Assembly (NCBI GenBank): GCA_020850915.1
Contig: JADZDV010000076.1
Coordinates: 1 to 39,843 of the forward strand
Length of the DNA stretch: 39,843 bases
Direction: 5' to 3'
DNA from: Chloroflexota bacterium
GTDB lineage: Bacteria; Chloroflexota; UBA6077; JADZDV01
Part shown: in pieces, positions 8,885-17,164 of the stretch
Layout: each line of letters opens with the position of its first letter
Position numbering within the stretch: the stretch's first letter is position 1
Notes under the pieces: generated by a model
Databases searched by the model: none
Told to the model about the DNA's origin: nothing
What the model saw: the letters and a program-made list of their open reading frames with translations, nothing else
Translations under genes and position numbers: made by a program

Positions 8885-10383
8885 GAGTCGGGAGCGCTGT
8901 GGAGAGCGTCCGACGGCCTCCCGAAGCGGCAGCTCGCAAGTCCGTGGCACGCTGGCTTGACCTCACCATTCTGGGACAGCACTGGACCGTCTGGCTGAGC
9001 GCCCTGGCGCTGCTGGCAGCCGCGCTCGGGCTGGCATACGGAGCGCTCGAGGGCGAAGCCGAGGCGCTCGTCACCGCGCTGCTGGGACTGGCCATCGGCT
9101 ACGCCATCACCCGCTTGCTGTACCGCGGGAGCGGCGGGAGCGATTCGAGATTCGTGACGACGCTCTTCCTGGCGGCGTTCGCGCTCCGCGTGGTGTTGTC
9201 GGTCGGCCTGCACTTCGTGCTGGTGTCACGCGGGACAAACGGATTCCTGCTGATGGACGACCGGGCGTACGACAAGATCGGCTGGGCATTGCCGCGCGTC
9301 TGGTGGGGCAGCATCCCCGGGATTCTCGAGTCCGACCAGTACTTGCTGGTGAACTACACCTATCTGATCGCGTTCGTCTACTACTTCCTGGGCCACAGCC
9401 TGCTGGCCGCCAAGATGCTGAACCCGCTGTTTGGGGCACTCGCCGCGGTGCTCACCTACGGCCTCGCCCGCGAGATGTACGGCCGACAGGCAGCCCGCAT
9501 CTCGAGCCTGCTGGCAGCATTCTTCCCTTCGCTGCTCGTGTGGTCCGCCGTCAACCTCAAGGACACTCTGGCGATGATGATCGCCGTCGCGGTGGTGTAC
9601 GCCACGCTGGTCTACGCGCGGCGGCGCTCGTGGTGGGCATTCGCCATCGCGGTCGGTGGGCTGCTCTCCATGGAGAACCTCCGTCCACCCGCGTTCTTCA
9701 TCCTGGCGTACCTGATGCCGCTGGCGGTCCTTCTCGTGCATGGGAGCGGTTGGAGAGAACATTGGCGACAGAAGCTCCTGCTGGCGCTGCCCGCCGCTGT
9801 CGCGGTGTTCCTGGTCTTCCAGGTCACCCACAATCTCAAGGGCGGGTGGAACCTGCTCTCTCCAAAATCGATCACCAACGCGGAGTGGGCCCGCTGGATC
9901 GGAGCGAGGAGCGCCGACTCCGTGCTCGACCCGGAGCTGGGCAAGCCAACAAAGAGCGACGAGGCCGAGATTGTCCGGCGCAATATCGAATACCTGCCCC
10001 GCGGTGTGTACTACGTCCTGACAGCACCGCTACCGTGGGAAGCCCGCTCCAGTAATAGCCGCGCAGTGATACCAGAGATGCTGCTCTGGTACGTCCTGCT
10101 CGTGCTGGCCATCGTTGGACTCCTGGCAAGCGTACGAAGCCGCTGGCGCGAGCTGTTCATGCCGCTCGGGTTCTCCGCCGGCTGGATCGCGGCGCTCGCG
10201 CTCAACGAGGGCAACGCCGGGAACCTCTTCCGCCACCGCGCCCAGTTGATGCCGTTCGTCTTCGTCGTGTCGGCGGTCGGACTCGTGTGGCTGTGGCAGC
10301 GGCACCAGGGAGGCGGGGCCGGTGGACTCTCGCCAGCGGCCCGAGCGCCAGCCAGCGATACACCCACGCTCGTCGCGCGTTGA
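8881..10383 (+). CDS. GT39/ArnT-like polytopic membrane glycosyltransferase
   Basis: 500 aa with about 11 to 12 predicted membrane helices after a 40-residue basic N-terminus. A luminal loop after the third helix contains LLMDDRAYDKIGW, resembling the acidic catalytic motif of PMT_2/GT-C enzymes that use polyprenyl-phosphate sugars. A second loop holds NYTYLIAFVYYFLG, and helix-flanking LKDTLAMM is typical of these families. The C-terminus is a 30-residue cytoplasmic tail. It may transfer a lipid-phosphate sugar outside the membrane or act as a polymerase-like protein for the flippase pathway; the sequence does not separate these. It is translationally coupled to the GT4 gene before it and is the last gene before a 190-bp gap. 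Confidence 0.8.
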   Translation: MRVGSAVESVRRPPEAAARKSVARWLDLTILGQHWTVWLSALALLAAALGLAYGALEGEAEALVTALLGLAIGYAITRLLYRGSGGSDSRFVTTLFLAAFALRVVLSVGLHFVLVSRGTNGFLLMDDRAYDKIGWALPRVWWGSIPGILESDQYLLVNYTYLIAFVYYFLGHSLLAAKMLNPLFGALAAVLTYGLAREMYGRQAARISSLLAAFFPSLLVWSAVNLKDTLAMMIAVAVVYATLVYARRRSWWAFAIAVGGLLSMENLRPPAFFILAYLMPLAVLLVHGSGWREHWRQKLLLALPAAVAVFLVFQVTHNLKGGWNLLSPKSITNAEWARWIGARSADSVLDPELGKPTKSDEAEIVRRNIEYLPRGVYYVLTAPLPWEARSSNSRAVIPEMLLWYVLLVLAIVGLLASVRSRWRELFMPLGFSAGWIAALALNEGNAGNLFRHRAQLMPFVFVVSAVGLVWLWQRHQGGGAGGLSPAARAPASDTPTLVAR

Positions 10384-10572
10384 GGTGATGTCGTCTCGCG
10401 CCAAGGCGCGAAGACGCGAAACAACCCGGCATCCTGGCATCCTGTTGCCCCCCTGTCATCCTGGCGCCACCCCTGGCATCCTGGCGCCCCGTCCCTGGGG
10501 CCATGGGTGCGGGGTCGAGGGCAGACGTGCCACAATGACGGATAATCGAGAGCAAGTGATGCGAGGATCTGC
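10384..10572. repeat. intergenic repeat cluster between two + strand operons
   Basis: This 189-bp gap holds no convincing gene. At 10394-10420 there is a purine-rich repeat (core GCGCCAAGGCGCGAAGACGC), which resembles the AAGGCGCAAAGACGC-type dispersed repeat seen in many bacterial genomes. Its start forms a 7-bp stem, TCGCGCC-AA-GGCGCGA, at 10396-10411. Four CATCCTG units follow (10430, 10438, 10457, 10477); the last two are a 20-bp imperfect tandem, CATCCTGGCGCC plus spacer. A GCCCC/GGGGC hairpin lies at 10486-10501. No U-run follows, so none of these is a standard intrinsic terminator. Confidence 0.5.
10541..10572 (+). promoter_or_regulatory. possible -10 element and leader for the epimerase operon
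   Basis: GATAAT at 10541-10546 matches five of six bases of the sigma-70 -10 box and would place transcription start about 20 nt before the GTG at 10573. AGGAT at 10565 serves as a ribosome-binding site. No good -35 box is visible 17 bp upstream, so the call rests on the -10 box and the position after a gap. Confidence 0.3.
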
Positions 10573-11520
10573 GTGACCTTCTACCTGGTAACCGGTGGGG
10601 CCGGGTTCATTGGCTCGAATGTCGTCCGAGCGCTTGTGGAACAGGGGCACCGGGTACGCGTCTACGACGACCTGTCGACCGGCTACGCGACGAATCTGGC
10701 GGGGATCGAGGGCGACATCGAGTTCCTCGAGGCCGACCTGCGTGACTCCGCGACTCTGCGCCAGGCGGTGAATGGCGTCGAGGCGATCGTCCACCTCGGC
10801 GCTCTGCCGTCTGTGGCCCGCTCACTGAATGACCCGTTGGCCAGCCACGAGACGAACACGACCGCCACCATCAACCTGCTGGAGTTCTGTCGCCAGGCGG
10901 GCGTGCGGCGGCTGGTGTTCGCCTCGTCTTCGAGCGTCTACGGCGACACGCCGACCCTGCCTAAGGTCGAGACCATGGCGACCAATCCGCTCTCGCCCTA
11001 CGCCGTCTCGAAGCTGGCGGCGGAGCAGTACTGCAAGGTCTACTCCCAGCTCTACGGCCTGGAGGCAGTGGCGCTGCGCTACTTCAACGTCTTCGGTCCG
11101 CGCCAGGACCCGAAGTCGGACTACGCGGCGGTCATCCCGAAGTTCATCAACCTGATGCTGCGAGGCGAGCAGCCGCTGGTCCACGGAGATGGGCTGCAGT
11201 CGCGCGACTTCACGTACATCGAGAACATCGTCCAGGCGAACATCCTCGCATCGCAGGCCGAGGGGGCGGGCGGTGACATCCTGAACGTCGCCTGCGGCCA
11301 GCGCTACACCCTGCTCGACCTGGTGCGGATCCTGAACGAGATTCTGGGGACGAGCATCGAGCCGAGATTCGGCCCGCCGCGGCCCGGCGACGTCAAGCAC
11401 TCCATGGCGGACAGCTCGCGGGCGATGCAGAAGATCGGCTACCAGGTGCTGGTTGACTTCAAGACCGGCCTGCAGCGAACGGTAGAGTGGCTCCACGCCC
11501 ATCCGGAGCGATCGGCGTGA
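10573..11520 (+). CDS. NAD-dependent nucleotide-sugar epimerase (GalE/WbpP-like SDR)
   Basis: 315 aa extended SDR. It has the NAD loop TGGAGFIG (7-14), an Asp-rich strand end (VYDDLSTG), the catalytic triad as SSSSVYGD (S near 120) and Y143-x3-K147, and the substrate segment RYFNVFGPRQDP. The GxxGxxG form, the short length and PLSPYAVSKLAAEQYC resemble UDP-GlcNAc/UDP-Glc 4-epimerases of the WbpP/Gne type. It would supply a C4-epimer sugar nucleotide to the transferases around it. The start is a GTG with AGGAT upstream; the ATG at 10559 is out of frame. It is followed after 25 bp by a glycosyltransferase. Confidence 0.88.
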   Translation: MTFYLVTGGAGFIGSNVVRALVEQGHRVRVYDDLSTGYATNLAGIEGDIEFLEADLRDSATLRQAVNGVEAIVHLGALPSVARSLNDPLASHETNTTATINLLEFCRQAGVRRLVFASSSSVYGDTPTLPKVETMATNPLSPYAVSKLAAEQYCKVYSQLYGLEAVALRYFNVFGPRQDPKSDYAAVIPKFINLMLRGEQPLVHGDGLQSRDFTYIENIVQANILASQAEGAGGDILNVACGQRYTLLDLVRILNEILGTSIEPRFGPPRPGDVKHSMADSSRAMQKIGYQVLVDFKTGLQRTVEWLHAHPERSA

Positions 11521-11545
11521 TAGCGGAGGGATTGAACGAGCGGCC

Positions 11546-12706
11546 GTGCTGAAGCTGCTGTGCATCGTGCCGTATCCGACCGAGGCGCCCAGCAACCGGC
11601 TGCGCGTCGAGAGCTACTTCCCGTACCTCCGCAAGCACGGTGTGAAGGTTCGGAAGCGGCCCTTCATGTCGAGCTACTTCTACCGTATGCGCTACCGCCC
11701 GGGGGCGGTGCCCCAGAAGGCCGTTTCGTTCGCAATGAGCGCCATCAACCGTCTGCTGGACGTACGGCGAGCCGGCCAGGCGGACGTCATCCTGGTGCAC
11801 CGCGAGGCATTTCCCGTGGGCGGGCCGTTCGTGGAGCGGGCGATGGCGCGCATGGGTGTGCCGATCGTCTTCGACTTCGACGACGCGATCTGGCTCCACA
11901 GCTCCGGCGAGAACCCGTTTGTCAAGTTCCTGAAGCACCCCGAGAAGACGGCAAGCATCATTCAGCTCAGCTCGGCAGTCATCGCCGGCAATGAGAACCT
12001 CAAGGCGTACGCTAGCCAGTACAACGACACTATCGTCGTCATCCCGACGCCCGTGGACACCGCCCACTTTGCGCCGAAGCCGCGTAAGACCGATCTCGAC
12101 AGAGTGATCGTCGGCTGGATCGGCAGCAACACGACTGCGCCGTACTTGAAGATGGTCGAGCCAGCGCTGGCAGAGATCACACGCCGCTATCCGCACGTCG
12201 AGATGCGAATTGTCGGTGGCTCGGTCACCCCCGAGGGCGTCGCCAGAGTCTCGCTTCGCCGCTGGGGGCTGGAGTCCGAGCTTCGGGATCTGCACGGCTT
12301 CGACATCGGGATCATGCCGATGCCGGACACGGACTGGACCCGCGGCAAATGTGGCTTCAAGGCGCTGCTGTACATGAGCGTTGGCGTGCCGTCGCTCTGC
12401 TCGCCCGTCGGCATCACGACCGACATCATCCGGGACGGACGGAACGGCTTTCTCGCCTCGACGACCGATGAGTGGATCGAGCGACTCTCGCTGCTGGTGG
12501 AGAACCCGTCGCTTCGGCGCGAGGTGGGGCTCGCCGGACGCGCGACGGTCGAAGAAAAATACTCCGTCAACGCGCACGCGCCGCGACTGCTGGAGGTGCT
12601 GGAACAGGCGGCCGGAAGGCGAGCCGGTGCACAGGAGTCGGCCGAGCATTCCGAGCCTGTCCCCTCCGCGGCCTCCCCGCGGCTCGAGGGCAAGGTGAAC
12701 GCGTGA
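11546..12706 (+). CDS. GT-B glycosyltransferase (group 1 type)
   Basis: 386 aa from a GTG start. The N-terminus LLCIVPYPTEAPSNRLRVES and the central FDFDDAIWLH mark the group of glycosyltransferases that carry an acidic FDFDDA loop. The donor half has VGWIGSNTTAPYLKMV, then KCGFKALLYMSVGVPSLCSP and RDGRNGFLASTTDEW. It lacks the classic EX7E glutamates at the first position (the segment is GKCGFKALLYMSVG), as is common in this subgroup. The last 30 residues are an unconserved tail. The stop overlaps the GTG of the pseudogene downstream (GTGA), so the pair was once coupled. Substrate unknown. Confidence 0.85.
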   Translation: MLKLLCIVPYPTEAPSNRLRVESYFPYLRKHGVKVRKRPFMSSYFYRMRYRPGAVPQKAVSFAMSAINRLLDVRRAGQADVILVHREAFPVGGPFVERAMARMGVPIVFDFDDAIWLHSSGENPFVKFLKHPEKTASIIQLSSAVIAGNENLKAYASQYNDTIVVIPTPVDTAHFAPKPRKTDLDRVIVGWIGSNTTAPYLKMVEPALAEITRRYPHVEMRIVGGSVTPEGVARVSLRRWGLESELRDLHGFDIGIMPMPDTDWTRGKCGFKALLYMSVGVPSLCSPVGITTDIIRDGRNGFLASTTDEWIERLSLLVENPSLRREVGLAGRATVEEKYSVNAHAPRLLEVLEQAAGRRAGAQESAEHSEPVPSAASPRLEGKVNA

Positions 12707-13610
12707 AGGTGCGGATCGGTTTCAGCGTCGGGACGCGAGGCTAGGTTGAGAACGGTGGCCTGGGATACGTTGCCGAGGAGCTGGAGCGGCTGGGCTTCGA
12801 CTCGCTGTGGATGTCCGAACGTCTGACCGGACCGGTGCTCGACCCGGTCGTCGGGCTGGCGTACGCGGCCGGGCGGACCAGGAGGCTGAAGGTCGGCACG
12901 AGCGTTCTGGTGCTGCCGGGAAGAAACCCTGTCCGGGAGGCTAAGGAGCTGGCGAGCCTGGACCAGGTGGCGAGGGGACGGCTGCTGCTGGCGTTCGGGC
13001 TGGGCGTGGTGGATGAGCAGGAAGAGCAGATCGCTGGCGTCAGTCGCAACGATCGCGGACCGTGGCTGGACGAACCCCTTCCGCTGATCCGCCGTTTCTG
13101 GTCCGAAGACAACCTGAGCCACGACGGCGCCCGTTTCAGCTACCGCGACCTCACGCTTCTGCCGAAGCCGGTCCAATCGCCGCTTGAGGTGTGGCGGGGT
13201 GGCGCGGCGCCCAGCGCGCCGCGGCGGACCGGGCGCTTGAGCGACGGCTGGTTGCCCGCGACTGCACCGTGGCCGAGGTAGCGGCCGGGCGGGAGACCGT
13301 AGAGCGAGCGGCCGATGAGGCGAGTCGGGAGATCGATCCCGAGCACTTTGGAGCCAGCATCGTTTACGCGCGCGGCGAGATTCCGCCGTGGCTGGTCGCC
13401 CAGACGGTGGCGCGGCGGCCGGGCGTCGATCCGAAGAGCCTGATCCCTGTCGGCATGAACGACCTGCGCGCACTGATCGAAACGTTCGTCGAAGAAGGCT
13501 AGTCGAAGTTCGTCGTGCGACCGGCCGAGCAGCCGGTGAGCTGGACGGCTGAACTGGAGGAGCTGGCTGACGCGGTACTGCCGCTCCAGACGCCCGCGCG
13601 GGCTGCCTGA
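12703..13610 (+). pseudogene. decayed LLM-class flavin-dependent oxidoreductase (luciferase-like)
   Basis: Joined across breaks, the reading is a full-length luciferase-like monooxygenase of about 300 aa, a family that uses FMN or F420. The GTG at 12703 begins VKVRIGFSVGTRG, then TAG (12742-12744) interrupts. The same frame resumes VENGGLGYVAEELERLGF, DSLWMSERLTG, LKVGTSVLVLPGRNPV and ASLDQVARGRLLLAFGLG, up to GRLSDGWLPA. A frameshift near 13262-13275 moves to another frame (VAEVAAGRETVERAADEA, IDPEHFGASIVYARG). A second TAG (13500-13502) follows FVEEG, after which SKFVVRPAEQPVSW and a normal C-terminus run to TGA at 13608. Three lesions in conserved sequence make a pseudogene, or an assembly problem. 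Its stop is 9 bp from the convergent operon's last stop. Confidence 0.88.
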
Positions 13611-13619
13611 GCCAGGGCT

Positions 13620-15953
13620 CTACAGCTCTCGACGCGCGAGCCGCTCGAGCCAATCGGCTAGACGGCCCTCGCTTCTTTCGCGGTCGAAGGCGACGGCTGT
13701 CTCCAGACCACCGCGGGCGAGCGTCTCGCGCAGCGCCGGACCCGTGGCGAGCCGTTCGATCGCCTTCGCCAGTGCGGACGGTTGCCCTGGTGGGACCATC
13801 AGGCAGTTCTCGCCGTCGCGGGCGAACGCGCGCACTCCGCCGCAGTCCGTCGTGACGACTGCGCAGCCGCAGGCCATCGCTTCCAGGGCTGGCAGACCGA
13901 AGCCTTCCGCCAGGGACGGAAAGACGAACACGTCGCAGCGACGGTAGAAGTCCGCCATCGCCTGCTCGGTTGGCGCGAGAACGGTCTCAGTGTCGTGGCG
14001 TTCGGGCAGAGGGACAGGGTCGGCGCGGACGACCAGGAGGCGAGCCGGGAGCTTCTCGTTCAGCAGAGCGGCAGCGCGCAGAAAATCTGGGTAGCCCTTC
14101 ACAGCGCCGAGGCGGCCGATCACGCCAACCAGCGGCCTGTCCTCAGCACCGGAGGCGACGGGAGCCCCCTCCGCGCCAGGATTGAAGACCGCCAGGTCGA
14201 TCCCGTGGCCCACGACGAGGGCGCGGGAATCGTCAACTCGCTCTCTCAGCCACTCGGTCGTCACGAGCTTCTTGAACGGCAGCCGATAGCTCAGCCAGGC
14301 GAGAGTGAAGCGCAGGTAACGTCCCGCGCGGCCGGTCGGCGCCATAAGACCGTGGCTCCAGGGCTCGTACCCTCTGACGTTGTACGCAAGGCGAGCGCGG
14401 CGACTGGAGAGCAGCCAGGAGACGAGCGTTGGGTAGGCTGTGAGGTAGTAGTTCGCAAGCGCCAGGTCAGCATCACGCGCGGCCTGCCAGCTCAGACGCG
14501 CGAAGTAGACCAGCTTGCGAAGCGGTCCTGGACCCGCGGTTCGCAGCCGACGAAGCTCGACCCTGGGATCGAGCGGAACGGGCGTCCGATCGGCATAGTC
14601 CGGAACGACCAGCCGGACGCGGTCGCCGCGCGCCGCCAACCGGTTCGCGAGCAGGCAGAGCGACTTCACGCCCCCCGAGAGGTTCAAGCCGGCCAGGGGG
14701 ATAGTGATACGGACCGGCCGCGATTCAGCAGACGGTGTGGCAGACACCGGGCCAGATTCAGTGGGAAGCTCGCCAGCACGCCAGGCGCGGACGATCCGGA
14801 GCAGCTCCGCGGCCTGGCGCTCGGCCGTCTGCTCGGCGGCGGTGGCGTACCCGCCCTCGACCAGGGCGTCATGGAGAGACAGGACGCGGAAGATCAGGGC
14901 GGCGGCTTTGCCCAGGGCTGCGCCCTCGGCCGGCTCCACCAGCAGGCCGTTCTCACCGTCGTGCACGGTGCCCGGGATGCCGGCAACGCGGGTCGCCACG
15001 ACCGGCAGGCCGGCCGCCATCGCTTCCAGGATGACCCTCGGCACGCCTTCCCCGGGCAGGCTGGGGACCAGGAGCACGTCGTGCTCCTGGTACAATCGCT
15101 TCACTTCGTCGAGCGTCGCAACGCCGCGGAATCGAATCTGGTCCGCGAGCCCGAGTCGGGAGGCCTCAGCCAGAGCGGCCTTCTTCTCCTCGTCCCCCAG
15201 CCGCCCGACCGTCGGCCCGACGACCGTCAAGGAAGGCTCGAACCCCTGCTGGCGAAGGACTTCGAGTGCTACAGGCAGGTAGCGGACGCCCTTGCGCGGG
15301 TCGATCCGGCTCACGCAAAGACAGCGGATGGCAGGCAGGGCAAGGGGCCAGCGCGGTCGGCGCAGCTCGTCGGCGGCCAGCGTGCTGTTGTGGGTCTCGA
15401 AGATGGCGAGGCCAGGACGTGCGTGCTTGACGTACAAGGCACGGCCGTTGGTGAAGGTCAGCGAATGCTCGACCATGCGCTGGAGGAGCCACTCCTCGAG
15501 CACGACCCAGCGGCGATAGAGGCGCCGCTTCCAGGTGCTGGCCGGTACGGAACGAGCGACGCCCTCCAGATCCCCCACGACGAGCAGGAAGGTTGGCTTG
15601 CGCCGCAGGCGGGCGAGCAGCCAGGCCCAGGAGCCAAACGGGGTGGGCACCCGCGGGTTCACGAGATCAGCCGCGCCGAGGCCGCGCCAGAAACGGAGCA
15701 GCGCGCCAGGCAGGGCGCGGTAGAACGCGGGCAGGCTGTCCCAGAACGGCAGCGGCAGCAGTCGAACGTTGGCTGCCTCGACGCGACGGCCGTCCGGTCG
15801 CGGACTGGCTTCTGGCGCGGCGACGAGGACTTCATCCACTTCAGAGGCCAGGGCCTCCAGGTAGCGGCTGAACGCGCCCTCCCGCTCCCAGAGCCGACCG
15901 GCCTGATCTCGCCAGAGCGGCCGGTGGTAGACAACCAGCAGGCGCTCAGCCAT
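13620..15953 (-). CDS. double-headed glycosyltransferase: two GT4 enzymes in one chain
   Basis: 777 aa, about twice the usual GT4 length. Domain 1 (residues 1-392) has CLCVSRIDPRKGVRYLPVAL and an EX7E pair at E302-E310 (EGVPRVILE), then AMAAGLPVVATRVAG and DGENGLLVEP. A low-complexity linker (393-412, rich in Ser, Pro and Glu) leads to domain 2 (413-777). Domain 2 has a new N-terminal glycine loop (ITIPLAGLNLSGGVKSLCLL), VGVIGRLGAVKGYPDFLRAA, EX7E at E683-E691 (EGFGLPALE) and DGENCLMVPP. Both halves keep the catalytic residues, so two successive sugar additions by one polypeptide are likely. It is the last gene of the minus operon, 50 bp after the preceding GT4. Confidence 0.9.
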   Translation of the reverse strand: MAERLLVVYHRPLWRDQAGRLWEREGAFSRYLEALASEVDEVLVAAPEASPRPDGRRVEAANVRLLPLPFWDSLPAFYRALPGALLRFWRGLGAADLVNPRVPTPFGSWAWLLARLRRKPTFLLVVGDLEGVARSVPASTWKRRLYRRWVVLEEWLLQRMVEHSLTFTNGRALYVKHARPGLAIFETHNSTLAADELRRPRWPLALPAIRCLCVSRIDPRKGVRYLPVALEVLRQQGFEPSLTVVGPTVGRLGDEEKKAALAEASRLGLADQIRFRGVATLDEVKRLYQEHDVLLVPSLPGEGVPRVILEAMAAGLPVVATRVAGIPGTVHDGENGLLVEPAEGAALGKAAALIFRVLSLHDALVEGGYATAAEQTAERQAAELLRIVRAWRAGELPTESGPVSATPSAESRPVRITIPLAGLNLSGGVKSLCLLANRLAARGDRVRLVVPDYADRTPVPLDPRVELRRLRTAGPGPLRKLVYFARLSWQAARDADLALANYYLTAYPTLVSWLLSSRRARLAYNVRGYEPWSHGLMAPTGRAGRYLRFTLAWLSYRLPFKKLVTTEWLRERVDDSRALVVGHGIDLAVFNPGAEGAPVASGAEDRPLVGVIGRLGAVKGYPDFLRAAALLNEKLPARLLVVRADPVPLPERHDTETVLAPTEQAMADFYRRCDVFVFPSLAEGFGLPALEAMACGCAVVTTDCGGVRAFARDGENCLMVPPGQPSALAKAIERLATGPALRETLARGGLETAVAFDRERSEGRLADWLERLARREL

Positions 15954-16003
15954 CTCGGCCTCCCCGCGCGAGTCGCGACGCGACAGACCGTCGGGGCCAG
16001 CAG

Positions 16004-17158
16004 TCAGCGCGGGACACGGCCGAGGAGCTCCTCGTACAGCGACAGCAGCTTGCGTGCGCTAGTCGTCCAGTCAAAGCCCGCGCTGACCCGGGCTCGGCCG
16101 TGCTCCACCAGGTGGTCCCGGAGCGCGCGATCGGTCAAGACGCGCTCCAGAGCAGCGGCCAGAACGTCAGGATCGCGCGTCGGCACCAGGAGTCCGTTCA
16201 CACCATCACTGACGTAGCGGTGAACGCCGCCGACATCAGTGGCCACGACCGGAACGCCGCAGGCCATCGCTTCGAGCAGGACGTTCGGGGAGTTGTCGAA
16301 GCTGGACGGAAGCGCAAAGACGTCTGAGGTGGCGTAGTAGCTGGGCAGCGCGGCGAGCGCCTGGGCACCGGCGAAAACGACCTGCCGCTCAAGGCCCAGT
16401 TGACGAACCTGGGCCCGAAGCGCGCCCTCCAGGGCGCCTTCGCCCACCAGGAGCAGCTTCGCCGTCGGCCGGCGCCGCGCCAGACGCTGGAACGCGTCCA
16501 CGAGCAGCGCGACGTTCTTGAGAGGCACGAAGCGGCCGACGAAGAGGACCACCTCCGCGCTCTCCAGGCCCAGCGCCGCGCGCAGGTCGGGGGCGCCAGG
16601 CCGAAAGAGCTCGGCGTCCACACCGCCCGGGATCTCCACCAGCTCCCGGCCGAGCTGGCGCGCGAAGTTCTCGGCGTCCCAGCCATCGCCGATGATGGCG
16701 TCCGCGAGCGGTACGAAGCGGCGCAGGTGCTTCGGCGGCAGACCGCCCTGGTTGCGAATCACCACTCGAACGTCGCGCCTCTTCTTGAGGGCCACGACCG
16801 GGTAGAGCCCGGCCGCCTGGAGCACGTCGAGCTGCTCCGCCGGCCGGGCCAGCGTCTCCACCAGGCGGCGGCTGAACTGGCGCACGTCCTCCTTGAGCAA
16901 GAAGGCGGCGAGCCGTCCAGCCTTCGGCACCTGCATGAGGCGGTAGACGACGTCGCGGAAGTACGGCGACGGCAGGTAGCGACAGGGCAGCTCGGTGACT
17001 GGGTGGCGAACTCGACCCATGATCGGCTGGACCGTCACGATCTCGACCTCCAGGCCGAGTCGCTGGAGGCTCGTCCCGAGCGCCAGATCGCGCGTCTCGC
17101 CACCGCCGCGCATCATGCTGAGAGTGTAGTTGGCCAGGACGACCCGGAGGCTGTACAT
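16004..17158 (-). CDS. GT4 family glycosyltransferase
   Basis: 384 aa GT-B enzyme. The N-terminus VVLANYTLSMMRGGGETRDL carries the glycine-rich acceptor loop, EVVLFVGRFVPLKNVALLVD opens the donor domain, and FDNSPNVLLEAMACGVPVVA holds the distal glutamate of the EX7E region (the first position is Asp-Asn-Ser rather than Glu-Gly), followed by SDGVNGLLVPTRDP. The gene starts 6 bp after the upstream GT4 stop, so both come from the same message. Substrate unknown. Confidence 0.88.
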   Translation of the reverse strand: MYSLRVVLANYTLSMMRGGGETRDLALGTSLQRLGLEVEIVTVQPIMGRVRHPVTELPCRYLPSPYFRDVVYRLMQVPKAGRLAAFLLKEDVRQFSRRLVETLARPAEQLDVLQAAGLYPVVALKKRRDVRVVIRNQGGLPPKHLRRFVPLADAIIGDGWDAENFARQLGRELVEIPGGVDAELFRPGAPDLRAALGLESAEVVLFVGRFVPLKNVALLVDAFQRLARRRPTAKLLLVGEGALEGALRAQVRQLGLERQVVFAGAQALAALPSYYATSDVFALPSSFDNSPNVLLEAMACGVPVVATDVGGVHRYVSDGVNGLLVPTRDPDVLAAALERVLTDRALRDHLVEHGRARVSAGFDWTTSARKLLSLYEELLGRVPR

Positions 17159-17164
17159 GGCGGG

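Noticed and set aside
10430..10488. CATCCTG repeats as a CRISPR array
   Set aside because: Units are only 7-12 bp, irregularly spaced and without unique spacers or cas genes.
12742..12744. TAG read-through (recoding, as for pyrrolysine) in the oxidoreductase gene
   Set aside because: A second TAG and a separate frameshift in the same gene are better explained by decay, and no recoding element or suppressor tRNA is visible.
13611..13619. Terminator between the convergent operons
   Set aside because: Only nine bases separate the two stops and no hairpin with a U-run can be placed there; any terminator must lie within the coding or pseudogene sequence.
13782..16217. 811-codon open frame on the + strand opposite the double glycosyltransferase
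   Set aside because: It has no family features, is full of Arg, Gln and His as expected for an antisense shadow in GC-rich DNA, and lies entirely against well-supported GT4 sequence.
13860..16280. Recurring GCAGGCCATCGCTTC strings as DNA repeats
   Set aside because: Each copy falls on the codons for the conserved EAMACG/EAMAAG nucleotide-sugar motif of a GT4 domain, so they reflect protein conservation.
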